Position numbers and translations under genes: made by a program. The notes under the pieces were generated by a model. That model did not search any database, was not told where the DNA came from, and saw only the letters and a program-made list of their open reading frames with translations. A stretch of 35,097 nt of DNA, from positions 1-35,097 of the forward strand of contig JAFRGA010000053.1 of assembly GCA_017434045.1 (NCBI GenBank), in the 5' to 3' direction. This DNA comes from Eggerthellaceae bacterium. Its GTDB lineage: Bacteria; Actinomycetota; Coriobacteriia; Coriobacteriales; Eggerthellaceae. This document shows, piece after piece, positions 8,828-15,966 of this stretch (position 1 is the stretch's first letter; each line of letters begins with the position of its first letter).

Positions 8828-11191
8828 ATGAGCCAGAGCTATGCAGGCAACGGGCATCCGCATACTGGCGGCCATCCTGGGTCGCAAGCGGGCGGCGCGC
8901 GCTCGTATCGCCCGGGCGCAGGTGCGGCCGCACGCGCGTTCGAGGAACGCACGGGCATCAAGGCACCGCGCATCATCGCCTGGGAGATCACGCGCAGCTG
9001 TAACTTGTCGTGTGCTCATTGCCGTGCGGCGGCTCATTGCGAGCCGTATCCGGGCGAGCTTTCCCTCGACGAGTGCAAGCAGGTCATGGACGATATCGCG
9101 AGCATAACCGACCCCATTCTCATCCTCACGGGGGGCGAGCCGCTCATGCGCCCCGACATCTGGGAGATCATCGACTATGCGCATCAGAAGGGGCTCCATC
9201 CGGTTATCGGGACGAACGGCACGCTCATCGACGACGAATGCGCGGCGAAGATCGCATCGCACGGGATCCCGCGCGTGTCGGTTTCCCTCGACTTTCCCGA
9301 TGCGGCGGGTCAAGATGCGTTCCGTGGGAAGGCCGGTGCGTTCGAAGAGACCCTAACCGGTATGCGCAACCTGCGCGAACACGGCGTGGGCGTGCAGGTG
9401 AACACGACTATCACCAAGCTGAACAGCCATCTGGTCGACGAGATGCACGACCTGGCGCTGCGCGAGGGAGCCGATGCGTTTCACCCGTTCCTGCTCGTGC
9501 CGACGGGCCGTGGCGAGGACCTCGTAGACGTGGAGTTGACGCCTGATGAATACGAAGAGGTGCTCACCTGGGCTTACCATTGCCAGAAGGCAAGCCCGAT
9601 GCATTTCAAGCCCACCGATGCGCCGCAGTATTACCGCATCATCCGCCAGCTGAGCGCTCTGGAGAAATCTGACGGCACGCAAGACGCGCTTGCCTCCGGT
9701 CACGGCGCGGGAAAGGCCGCTTCCTTCGGCCAATCGCGCCCCGCTCCCTCGCCAGGCTCCTCCAAAGTGGAGGATTCGGATCAAGCAGCGCTGGCCAGGC
9801 GGTTTGGCATGGAGGCCCTCACGCGCGGTTGCCTCGGCGGCATCACGTTCGCGTTCATCAGCCATGTGGGCGATGTCCAGCCGTGCGGATACTTCGACAT
9901 GCAACTGGGCAATGTGAAGGAGACGCCGTTCTCCCAGATTTGGGAAACGTCCCCGGTTTTCGATGACTTGCGTCATTTCGACCGCTTGAAGGGGAAGTGC
10001 GGCGCATGCGAGTACAAGGGCGTGTGCGGCGGATGCCGTGCGCGGGCGTTGGCGGCGAGCGGCGACTACCTGGCCGAAGAGCCCTATTGCGCCTACATCC
10101 CGCGCAAGGAGGCGAGAAAGCGCGTGCTCGAGGAGATCCAGAGCGAGTTTCCGCTTGTGCACGACCCATATGGTGAGCTTGCCGATCGCTTGGGGCTTTC
10201 GCGCGAGCAAGTGCTTGATTCGATGTCGTCGATGCGTGCGGATGGGACTATCCGTCAGATAGGCGCATCCATCGCCTCGAAGAAGCTCGGCTACACCTCG
10301 ACGCTCGTCGCAGTCAAGGTTGCGGGCGACCAGGACGCCGTCGACTACGCAGCTGAACTGATCAGCGCACATTCCGAGGTGACGCACAACTACCTTAGGC
10401 CAGCGGAGTTCAACGTCTGGTTCACCGCCATTGCTCCCTCCCAGGAGCGCCTGGCGCAGCTCGTCGAAGAAGTTGCCGCAGAAACTGGTTGCGAGGACAT
10501 CTTGAACCTGCCTGTCACCGCCATGTTCAAGATACGCGTTGATTTCAGCAAACACGGCCAGGAGGGGCAGTCAAGAGCTCTTGGCCGCACTCTTGCGAAA
10601 TCTGGGCGGCCGCATCACAAAGGGTCGTGTCATGGGACGTCGTGTCCGCCCGAACTAGCGGATAAAGCTGAGCGTGCCCATCGCAGGGCGTTCGGGAAAA
10701 CGTCGTTCGACGCAGCGGACCCATTCGATGTGGCGCTTGTGCGCTGGGCTTCGATAGACGCGTCAGGCGAGCATCCGTTCCAGGATGCCGCGCGCTGCAT
10801 TTCCGCCCAGATCGGTGAGACTGTAGATGAAGAGCGTGTCATCGCGCGTTTGGAACAGTGGAAGTCGGAGGGTCTCGTGCGCCGCTTCGGTGCCTTCGTG
10901 CGCCACCAGAACCTCGGATATGCCTTCAACGGGATGGCTGTTTGGAACATCCCTGACGAGCGCGCATGCGAGATCGGGCATCTTTTCGCGCAATTGCCCT
11001 ATGTATCGCATTGTTACTGCCGTCCGTATTCCCAAAAATGGCCGTACAACCTCTATACGATGGTGCATGCGAAGACGCAGGAAGAGCTCGATGCGTACGT
11101 TTCGGAGATGGAGGCTCTAAGCGGCCTCGAAGCGCGCGTCCTCGTCTCGACGAAAGAGTACAAGAAGAGCCTGCCCGTGTATTTCGCCTGA
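8828..11191 (+). CDS. ahbD: Fused AhbD heme synthase + AhbA-like + AhbB-like siroheme decarboxylase
   Basis: A 787-residue three-part protein. Residues of about 45-425 are a radical SAM enzyme with CX3CX2C at C58, C62 and C65, a GGEP motif, and a C-terminal auxiliary cluster region (CGACEYKGVCGGCRARAL from about residue 391). This matches AhbD, which decarboxylates Fe-coproporphyrin III to heme b. Residues of about 428-575 are a first Lrp/AsnC-like unit (YGELADRLGLSREQV, RQIGASIASKKLGY), AhbA-like. Residues of about 630-787 are a second (RRFGAFVRHQNLGYAFNGM, SQKWPYNLYTMVH), AhbB-like, the siroheme decarboxylase pair. A low-complexity insert lies at about 280-320 and a basic linker at 580-628. 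The ATG at 8828 has AAAGG nine bases upstream; an ATG at 8789 lies inside the palindrome and is less likely. AhbA and AhbB are normally separate proteins. Confidence 0.87.
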   Translation: MSQSYAGNGHPHTGGHPGSQAGGARSYRPGAGAAARAFEERTGIKAPRIIAWEITRSCNLSCAHCRAAAHCEPYPGELSLDECKQVMDDIASITDPILILTGGEPLMRPDIWEIIDYAHQKGLHPVIGTNGTLIDDECAAKIASHGIPRVSVSLDFPDAAGQDAFRGKAGAFEETLTGMRNLREHGVGVQVNTTITKLNSHLVDEMHDLALREGADAFHPFLLVPTGRGEDLVDVELTPDEYEEVLTWAYHCQKASPMHFKPTDAPQYYRIIRQLSALEKSDGTQDALASGHGAGKAASFGQSRPAPSPGSSKVEDSDQAALARRFGMEALTRGCLGGITFAFISHVGDVQPCGYFDMQLGNVKETPFSQIWETSPVFDDLRHFDRLKGKCGACEYKGVCGGCRARALAASGDYLAEEPYCAYIPRKEARKRVLEEIQSEFPLVHDPYGELADRLGLSREQVLDSMSSMRADGTIRQIGASIASKKLGYTSTLVAVKVAGDQDAVDYAAELISAHSEVTHNYLRPAEFNVWFTAIAPSQERLAQLVEEVAAETGCEDILNLPVTAMFKIRVDFSKHGQEGQSRALGRTLAKSGRPHHKGSCHGTSCPPELADKAERAHRRAFGKTSFDAADPFDVALVRWASIDASGEHPFQDAARCISAQIGETVDEERVIARLEQWKSEGLVRRFGAFVRHQNLGYAFNGMAVWNIPDERACEIGHLFAQLPYVSHCYCRPYSQKWPYNLYTMVHAKTQEELDAYVSEMEALSGLEARVLVSTKEYKKSLPVYFA

Positions 11192-11226
11192 GGTAGTTCG
11201 AAAGGCTGGAAGAGCACTGCTCGCAC

Positions 11227-11232
11227 TATAAT
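11227..11232 (+). promoter_or_regulatory. -10 box of a likely leaderless rarD promoter
   Basis: A perfect TATAAT lies only six bases before the rarD ATG at 11239, so transcription would start on or next to that A. There is no ribosome binding site between them. The -35 region is weak. Leaderless mRNAs are common in actinobacteria. Confidence 0.6.
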
Positions 11233-11238
11233 GCAGCA

Positions 11239-12171
11239 ATGGACGAATCACGGCATACGGCGGTGCCTTCGGAGCATGGTTTGAGCTCAAGCGAACGACA
11301 GGGCGTCGTTGCGGGCGTGTTCTGCTACTTCTTGTGGGGGTTGTTCCCCCTGTATTGGAAACTGCTCGACGAGGTTAATTCATTCGAGGTCATCGCGCAC
11401 CGCATCATCTGGTGCTTCGCCACGACCATCATCTTCTGCGCCATCGCCCGGCTTGATTTGCCGAGGCTGCTCGGGCAGCGGCGCGCATGGCGTTACTTGG
11501 TTCCGGCCGCCCTGATCATCACGCTGAATTGGTCGATATACATCTTTGCCGTCAGCATCGACCACGTTGTCGAGACCGCTATCGGCTACTACATCAACCC
11601 GCTCGTCTCGGTTCTGCTCGGCATCGTCGTGTTCCACGAAAGGCTCTCGCCCTTGAAGATTATCGCGGTTGCGCTTTGCACCATCGGCGTGCTGTACTTC
11701 ACCATCAGCTACGGGCAGTTCCCTTGGATTGCGATCGTGCTTGCGATGAGCTTCGGCATCTATGGCGCCGTCAAGAAGAAGGCCGGGTATCCCGCTATCA
11801 CGGCCCTCGCGTTCGAGAATACGGTCATGGTCATACCTGCCATCGTTTTCGCCGTCGTGCTAGCGCACGTTACGGGAACACACGCCTTCGCCGCCAACCT
11901 CGACACGACGCATGGCATTTATCTCACGGTGCTGCTCATACTGGGTGGGCCGGCAACCGCCATCCCGCTCATCCTGTTCGCGAAGGCGGTGAACCTCATT
12001 CCGCTATCGCTGCTCGGTTTCATCCAATACTTAAGCCCCACTCTCGGACTTCTGACCGGCGTGTTCCTGCTTGGTGAGCCGTTTACGCTCGCGCATGCCG
12101 TCTGCCTCGGCTTCATTTGGGCTGGCATCGCGCTCGTGACCGTCGACTCCGTGCGCAAATCATCAAGCTAA
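11239..12171 (+). CDS. rarD: RarD-type EamA permease
   Basis: A 310-residue inner-membrane protein with about ten hydrophobic spans in two EamA repeats. The N-terminal block GVFCYFLWGLFPLYWKLL, then EVIAHRIIWC, then IYIFAVSIDHVVETAIGYYI and the LVSVLLGIVVFHERL segment, are RarD hallmarks. The C-terminal repeat has LLGFIQYLSPTLGLLTGVF. RarD proteins belong to the drug/metabolite transporter superfamily; the substrate is not firmly known, and the chloramphenicol label in databases is weakly founded. It begins 48 bases after the ahb fusion gene but appears to have its own leaderless promoter, so it need not be part of the heme operon. Confidence 0.92.
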   Translation: MDESRHTAVPSEHGLSSSERQGVVAGVFCYFLWGLFPLYWKLLDEVNSFEVIAHRIIWCFATTIIFCAIARLDLPRLLGQRRAWRYLVPAALIITLNWSIYIFAVSIDHVVETAIGYYINPLVSVLLGIVVFHERLSPLKIIAVALCTIGVLYFTISYGQFPWIAIVLAMSFGIYGAVKKKAGYPAITALAFENTVMVIPAIVFAVVLAHVTGTHAFAANLDTTHGIYLTVLLILGGPATAIPLILFAKAVNLIPLSLLGFIQYLSPTLGLLTGVFLLGEPFTLAHAVCLGFIWAGIALVTVDSVRKSSS

Positions 12172-12173
12172 AC

Positions 12174-12200
12174 CTGACATAAGACATGCGCTTGTGTCAG
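12174..12200 (+). terminator. Hairpin just after rarD
   Basis: CTGACATAAG at 12174-12183 pairs with CTTGTGTCAG at 12191-12200 with one mismatch and a 7-base loop, three bases after the rarD stop. There is no T-tract after it, so this may be a weak or factor-dependent terminator. Confidence 0.45.
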
Positions 12201-12302
12201 ACTGTCCGTCCACGAGGGCTTCGTCGAAGGCCGCCGGCCGGCCCGATGGCGGCTCGCCCGGCCTGCATGAGGCCCCTTCGCGCTTTGGGGTTCGCCCGCC
12301 CG

Positions 12303-12483
12303 AAGGGGTTCGCCTACGGCCCTCCGGCGGTAATGGCTTCGCCCATACGCCGCATCGTTGCCCGCCTGCCGGGTTGTCCGTCCGGAGGGGTTCGCCTACA
12401 GCCCTCCGGCGGTAATGATCAGACTTGCACGCAACATCGTTGCCCGCCTGCGGAAGCGGCTCACCACTCCGGACGGACGACCC
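12303..12483 (+). repeat. GC-rich dispersed repeat, two tandem copies
   Basis: Two copies of a unit built on GGGGTTCGCCTAC(A/G)GC, followed by CCTCCGGCGGTAATG, start at 12305 and 12387, 82 bases apart. Each is followed by a shared CATCGTTGCCCGCCTGC tail. The stretch 12376-12472 recurs at 34827-34923 with one mismatch in 97 positions. No transposase or coding frame is associated with it. Another partial copy, inverted, lies at 13333-13348. Confidence 0.9.
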
Positions 12484-12613
12484 GGCAGAGGGATTTTGTA
12501 TTGGATTTCGAAAGGTCCGCCCGCCCGGCCCGATTTGGGTTCGGACCTTGCGCCGGCTCGCAGAGATTTGGGGGAATGCGCGAGAGGACGGCCGGGCGGC
12601 GGCCGGGCTGACG

Positions 12614-13289
12614 TGCACTTCGCCCTTATTCCTGCACGATGCCGTGCACTTCCCCGAAATCCTTGCATCGACGCGAACTCGTGCAAGGAAACAGGCGAAG
12701 TGCACGGATGCCTGCAAGGAAATGGCGGAAGTGCACGCCGAAACGGGCGTCTGGCGGGCCTTTTGACGTGCACTTCCCCCAAATCCTTGCACGAAATTGC
12801 GCTCCTGCAGGAAAACGTGCGAAGTGCACGGCTGCCTGCAAGGAATTGGTCGAAGTGCATGGCAGGGGTGCAACCAGCTGCAAGGAAACGTGCGAAGTGC
12901 ACGGCCGGCTGCAGGAAAAGCAGGGAAATGCACGACAAGGATGCGGCCAGCTGCAGAGAAATGGGCGAAGCGCGCGGCCGGCTGCAGGAAAAGCCGGGAA
13001 GTGCACGGCGGGGGTGCAACCAGCTGCAAGGAAACGGGCAAAGTGCACGGCCGGCTGCAGGAAAAGGGGAGAAGTGCACGCGAGCGTTAGAGCTAGGCCC
13101 TTTCCGTACATTTCCCCATCACCCCTGCACCTGGAAGATTTCATGCAAGGATAGGGGGGAAATGTACGACAACCTGCAGCGAAACGGGGGAAATGGGCGG
13201 AAAACCACGTGCCGCGCAGGTCGAAAACGTTCATTTCCAGCATATCTCTGCACGAGTTTTCCTACGTGCAGCAAATGCGGGGAACTGCA
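12614..13289. repeat. Ordered array of eighteen 23-bp TGCA-ended units
   Basis: Every unit is exactly 23 bp. In its forward sense it begins TGCA (18 of 18), has AA at positions 17-18 (18 of 18), and usually ends GAAGTGCA; the middle is variable. Forward units start at 12682, 12713, 12806, 12837, 12879, 12910, 12952, 12983, 13025, 13056, 13144, 13175 and 13267. Inverted units start at 12614, 12645, 12769, 13107 and 13230. Gaps are 8, 14 or 19 bases, except for three module junctions of 28-33 bases. The 14-base gap always separates an inverted unit from a forward one; 8-base gaps join members of same-orientation pairs; 19-base gaps join successive forward pairs. The steps of 31 and 42 bp are not compatible with one reading frame, so open frames here are by-products. 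No known element was recognised. Confidence 0.93.
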
Positions 13290-13332
13290 CGGAAAAGGCC
13301 GTGCGGGCCGGGCGTGCGGCCTTCCCGAGGAT

Positions 13333-13348
13333 GCTGTAGGCGAGCCCC
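13333..13348 (-). repeat. Inverted copy of the GGGG-TTCGCCTACAGC repeat
   Basis: GCTGTAGGCGAGCCCC is the reverse complement of the dispersed unit with one change. It lies 43 bases right of the array, facing the copies on the left side, so the array is bracketed by inverted copies of this repeat. Confidence 0.75.
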
Positions 13349-13514
13349 TTCGGTCGGACGACCCGCCGAGTTTGCCGAATGCGAACCGGGCAGACGCCTT
13401 GAACCTGGCAGACGGACCCTCATCAGGGCAAAAACCCAATCGGTTTGCGTTTCTCAAGACAGCCTTGATTCTGGTCAGCTTATCCAGTTGTTTGCTACAC
13501 TGGTCATAGATAGC

Positions 13515-13545
13515 AACGCAGCAGGACGGGTAATGCTGCTGCGTT
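13515..13545 (+). terminator. Hairpin in the leader of the aldo/keto reductase gene
   Basis: AACGCAGCAG at 13515-13524 and CTGCTGCGTT at 13536-13545 are perfect complements with an 11-base loop, followed by TTCGG. It resembles a terminator with a short T-run and lies 59 bases before the gene start. It may end upstream transcription or act as an attenuator. Confidence 0.45.
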
Positions 13546-13604
13546 TTCGGGCCAACGTCGTTTACGCGATGATGGGCGATGCGAAGGAGACTAGAGGAGG
13601 AATC

Positions 13605-14762
13605 ATGGCTCTCGACACGAGCAAGATCAGCCCGCTGGGTTTCGGGTGCATGCGTTTCACGGGACGCGAAGACGATACGATCGACATCGACTATACGTCT
13701 CAGATGGTGGATGCTTACCTGGAGGCAGGCGGCAACTACTTCGATACAGCATGGGCGTATCCCAACAGCGAGGCTGCGCTCGGAAAGGCGCTCGTCGCGC
13801 GCCATCCTCGCGATTCGTACTTCATCGCCACGAAATGCGTTGCCTGGGTGCACTGCAACGGGCCCGAAGACCTCGAGAAGCAGCTTCAGGAATCACTTGC
13901 CAACCTGGGTGTCGATTATGTCGACATCTACCTTATGCACAACTTGGGTGGCAACCGTACGGCGGCTTTCAAGAAGCACGATGCATGGGAGTTCGTGAAG
14001 TCGGTTAAGGAACGTGGCCTGGCCAAGCACATCGGCTTCTCGGCGCATTGCACGCCCGAGGAGCTCGAGCAATTCATCGCCGACTACCCGGAAGCCGAGC
14101 TCGTGCAGTTGCAGGTGAACTACCTCGACTGGGAGAGCCCCTCGTTCCGAGAGCGCGAATGCGTCGAAGTCGCCAACGCGCATGGCAAACCCATCGTGGT
14201 CATGGAGCCGGTGAAGGGTGGCCTGTTGGCCGACCCGCCCGAAGCCGTGAGGAACATCCTTGACGAGGGCATGCCGAGCGATTCGTATGCCACCGCAGCG
14301 CTGCGTTTCGCAGCAAGCGTGCCAGGCGTGTTCACGACGCTTTCGGGTATGAGCACCCTCGAGCAGGTGAAGGACAACTGCGCGGCGTTTGCCGATTTCA
14401 AGCCATTGAACGAAACGGAGCAGGACGCCATCCGCAAAGCCCAGGAAGCCATGAAGGAGTCCGGCATCGTGCCGTGCACGGGATGCGATTACTGTGCGAA
14501 GGTGTGCCCGCAAGGCATTGGGATCTCCGGGGCAATGACGGCCTTGAACTACTACATCAACTTCGGCGATCCGTATGCGGCCAACTACCAGCTCGGATTC
14601 GTCGTGCGCTTCAATGGTGGGAAGAAGATGCCCAGCGAGTGCATCAGTTGCGGCAAGTGCGAGGAAGCTTGTCCGCAGAACATCAAGATACTGGAATGCT
14701 TCGATCGCATCAATCGCGAAATAGTGCCCTTTAGCAGGAAAAACGTGCTTATGAGGTATTAG
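13605..14762 (+). CDS. Aldo/keto reductase-like protein with two 4Fe-4S motifs
   Basis: A 385-residue cytosolic protein. The N-terminal 280 residues form an aldo/keto reductase barrel: LGFGCMRF at the start, FDTAWAYPNSEAALGKAL with the active-site Asp and Tyr, FIATKC with the Lys, and YLMHNLG with the His. The C-terminal part carries ferredoxin-type motifs CTGCDYCAKVCPQ (about residue 291) and CISCGKCEEACPQ (about residue 346). This architecture (COG1453) is common in anaerobes and presumably moves electrons between NAD(P)H or another donor and ferredoxin-like clusters; substrates are not established. The open frame extends 132 codons upstream into the repeat region, but the ATG at 13605 has a strong AGAGGAGG site and starts the conserved domain. 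It converges with the lipoprotein gene. Confidence 0.92.
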   Translation: MALDTSKISPLGFGCMRFTGREDDTIDIDYTSQMVDAYLEAGGNYFDTAWAYPNSEAALGKALVARHPRDSYFIATKCVAWVHCNGPEDLEKQLQESLANLGVDYVDIYLMHNLGGNRTAAFKKHDAWEFVKSVKERGLAKHIGFSAHCTPEELEQFIADYPEAELVQLQVNYLDWESPSFRERECVEVANAHGKPIVVMEPVKGGLLADPPEAVRNILDEGMPSDSYATAALRFAASVPGVFTTLSGMSTLEQVKDNCAAFADFKPLNETEQDAIRKAQEAMKESGIVPCTGCDYCAKVCPQGIGISGAMTALNYYINFGDPYAANYQLGFVVRFNGGKKMPSECISCGKCEEACPQNIKILECFDRINREIVPFSRKNVLMRY

Positions 14763-14768
14763 GGTGCG

Positions 14769-14806
14769 GCTGGCCCCTCAGGCAGCTCGATGCCCCAGGG
14801 GCCAGC
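14769..14806. terminator. Bidirectional terminator between convergent genes
   Basis: GCTGGCCCCT at 14769-14778 pairs perfectly with AGGGGCCAGC at 14797-14806 across an 18-base loop. It sits in the 54-bp gap between the stops of the aldo/keto reductase and lipoprotein genes. There is no strong T-tract. Confidence 0.6.
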
Positions 14807-14816
14807 TTGCGTTCTG

Positions 14817-15725
14817 CTAGCCTTCCGCCGGCGCCACGAAGTAATCGGCGCACGACAGGATGCCTTTGGCGATGCCCGCTTCGATTTTCTCGTCGGTAAC
14901 TCCATTGCGGCGGCAGATGAGCGTGCCGTCTTTGCCATCGGAGGTTTTGTTGTAACGGTAGATCCACTTGCCGTCTTTCCAGACGGCCATCATGTCGAAT
15001 GCGTTGAGGAAGAGGTCCCCGTCGGCATAATCGCCAATGCGTGTGAGGCCATAGCGTTGTTCGGTTACCGACGGGATGTTGAGGTCGGAAACGGAGATTC
15101 TATTGAAGCTTTTCTCATGCATGTCTTCGATTTCGTTGGTGTATCCTGCAAGGCCTCCGCTAACGTAGGTGACATCTGCGACGATGCGGTAGAATTGGCT
15201 ATCTTGCGGTGTTCGGTCGAGCTCCGGGTACAGGGCTTTGCACGTGTCAACGGTATACAACTGTCCGTCTAAGCAGAATAGGTCTATCGTCACGTCACGC
15301 TCTTTTGTTCTCCACATCACGTCGGTCGTGGTCTCGTCTATAGGCATGATTTTGGCTTCCTCAGACGAGCTTCCATCTGCTGCAGATGAGCTGCTCGTTG
15401 AAGATTTCTGGGCCGATGTTCCGCTTGAGGCAGCTGATTTTTCAGCCGAGGAAGAAACGCCCGATGCCGCGCTCGAATCGGCCGAGCTGGTTTGTTGGGC
15501 CTCCGCGCTATTTGATTTGGCAGTTTTTTCGGAGCTGGCAGAGGCATCCGACATCTCACCAGGATCGCCTGAGCTGCCAGCAGAATCTAGTTGACCGGAC
15601 GTTTTGCCCGATGCGGCGGAGCTGCTGGCCGAGTTCGGTTGGGAAGTTCCGCATCCGACAAGCGAGAACGCGAATACTAGGGCCACGATAGCCGCACCTG
15701 CCCACGTGAGTTTCAGTCGATCCAT
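14817..15725 (-). CDS. Hypothetical lipoprotein with Ser/Ala-rich linker
   Basis: A 302-residue secreted protein. Residues 1-25 are a lipoprotein signal peptide with lipobox LVGC, so Cys25 would be lipidated and the protein anchored outside the membrane. Residues of about 28-125 are a Ser/Ala/Lys-rich low-complexity linker. The remaining 175 residues form a compact domain rich in aromatic residues (WRTKERDVTIDLFCLDG, GGLAGYTNEIEDMHEK, WKDGKWIYRYNKTSDG) with several Cys. The start has a strong AAGGAGG site. No family was recognised; a linker followed by an extracytoplasmic domain is common among coriobacterial surface lipoproteins. It lies between unrelated genes and transcribes away from ccmE, so function cannot be inferred from context. 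Confidence 0.85.
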   Translation of the reverse strand: MDRLKLTWAGAAIVALVFAFSLVGCGTSQPNSASSSAASGKTSGQLDSAGSSGDPGEMSDASASSEKTAKSNSAEAQQTSSADSSAASGVSSSAEKSAASSGTSAQKSSTSSSSAADGSSSEEAKIMPIDETTTDVMWRTKERDVTIDLFCLDGQLYTVDTCKALYPELDRTPQDSQFYRIVADVTYVSGGLAGYTNEIEDMHEKSFNRISVSDLNIPSVTEQRYGLTRIGDYADGDLFLNAFDMMAVWKDGKWIYRYNKTSDGKDGTLICRRNGVTDEKIEAGIAKGILSCADYFVAPAEG

Positions 15726-15966
15726 GATTGCCTCCTTGGTTTCGAGCTTGACGGCTGGTTCTGCTGCGCCCCCCTTATTCGAGATGGTAGCATTTCTCTT
15801 CGGGCAATACGGTCAGCGTTCGCGACGGCGCTATCCAAAGCGGCTCAATTATCGACGAAGTGTAGGTGAACGGTTCAAATCAAGGTAGGTGTCTATGGAT
15901 TTGGGCTGTGCTATTCGGGATAATAAAGCCATATAGTCAAGGTATGCCGAAGAGTGAGGCGGCAAC

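Larger units (their letters stand above)
12172..13604. other. 1.4-kb gene-free region between rarD and the aldo/keto reductase
   Basis: Several long open frames cross this stretch on both strands, but they are low-complexity, rotate frame with the repeats, and have no ribosome binding sites or recognisable families. Contents in order: a rarD hairpin, tandem GGGGTTCGCCTACAGC repeats, about 130 bp of unremarkable GC-rich sequence, the 23-bp unit array, an inverted GGGG-repeat copy, then a short AT-richer stretch likely to hold the promoter and leader of the next gene. Confidence 0.8.

Noticed and set aside
9353-10555. 400-residue frame opposite the ahb fusion
   Set aside because: Antisense shadow of a gene with clear motifs.
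7566-11191. NirJ/Nir proteins of heme d1 synthesis
   Set aside because: No NirS or other heme d1 user is seen, the first enzyme has the AhbC-type N-terminus, and the cytochromes present need heme c derived from heme b.
12614-13289. CRISPR array
   Set aside because: Units occur in both orientations, gaps are 8-19 bases and often similar to each other, and no cas gene is nearby.
12358-13509. Long open frames on both strands across the 23-bp array, with Lys/Cys/His-rich repeated peptides
   Set aside because: The repeat steps of 31 and 42 bp shift frame, so the same DNA is read in different frames along the array. There is no ribosome binding site and no family. Treated as non-coding.
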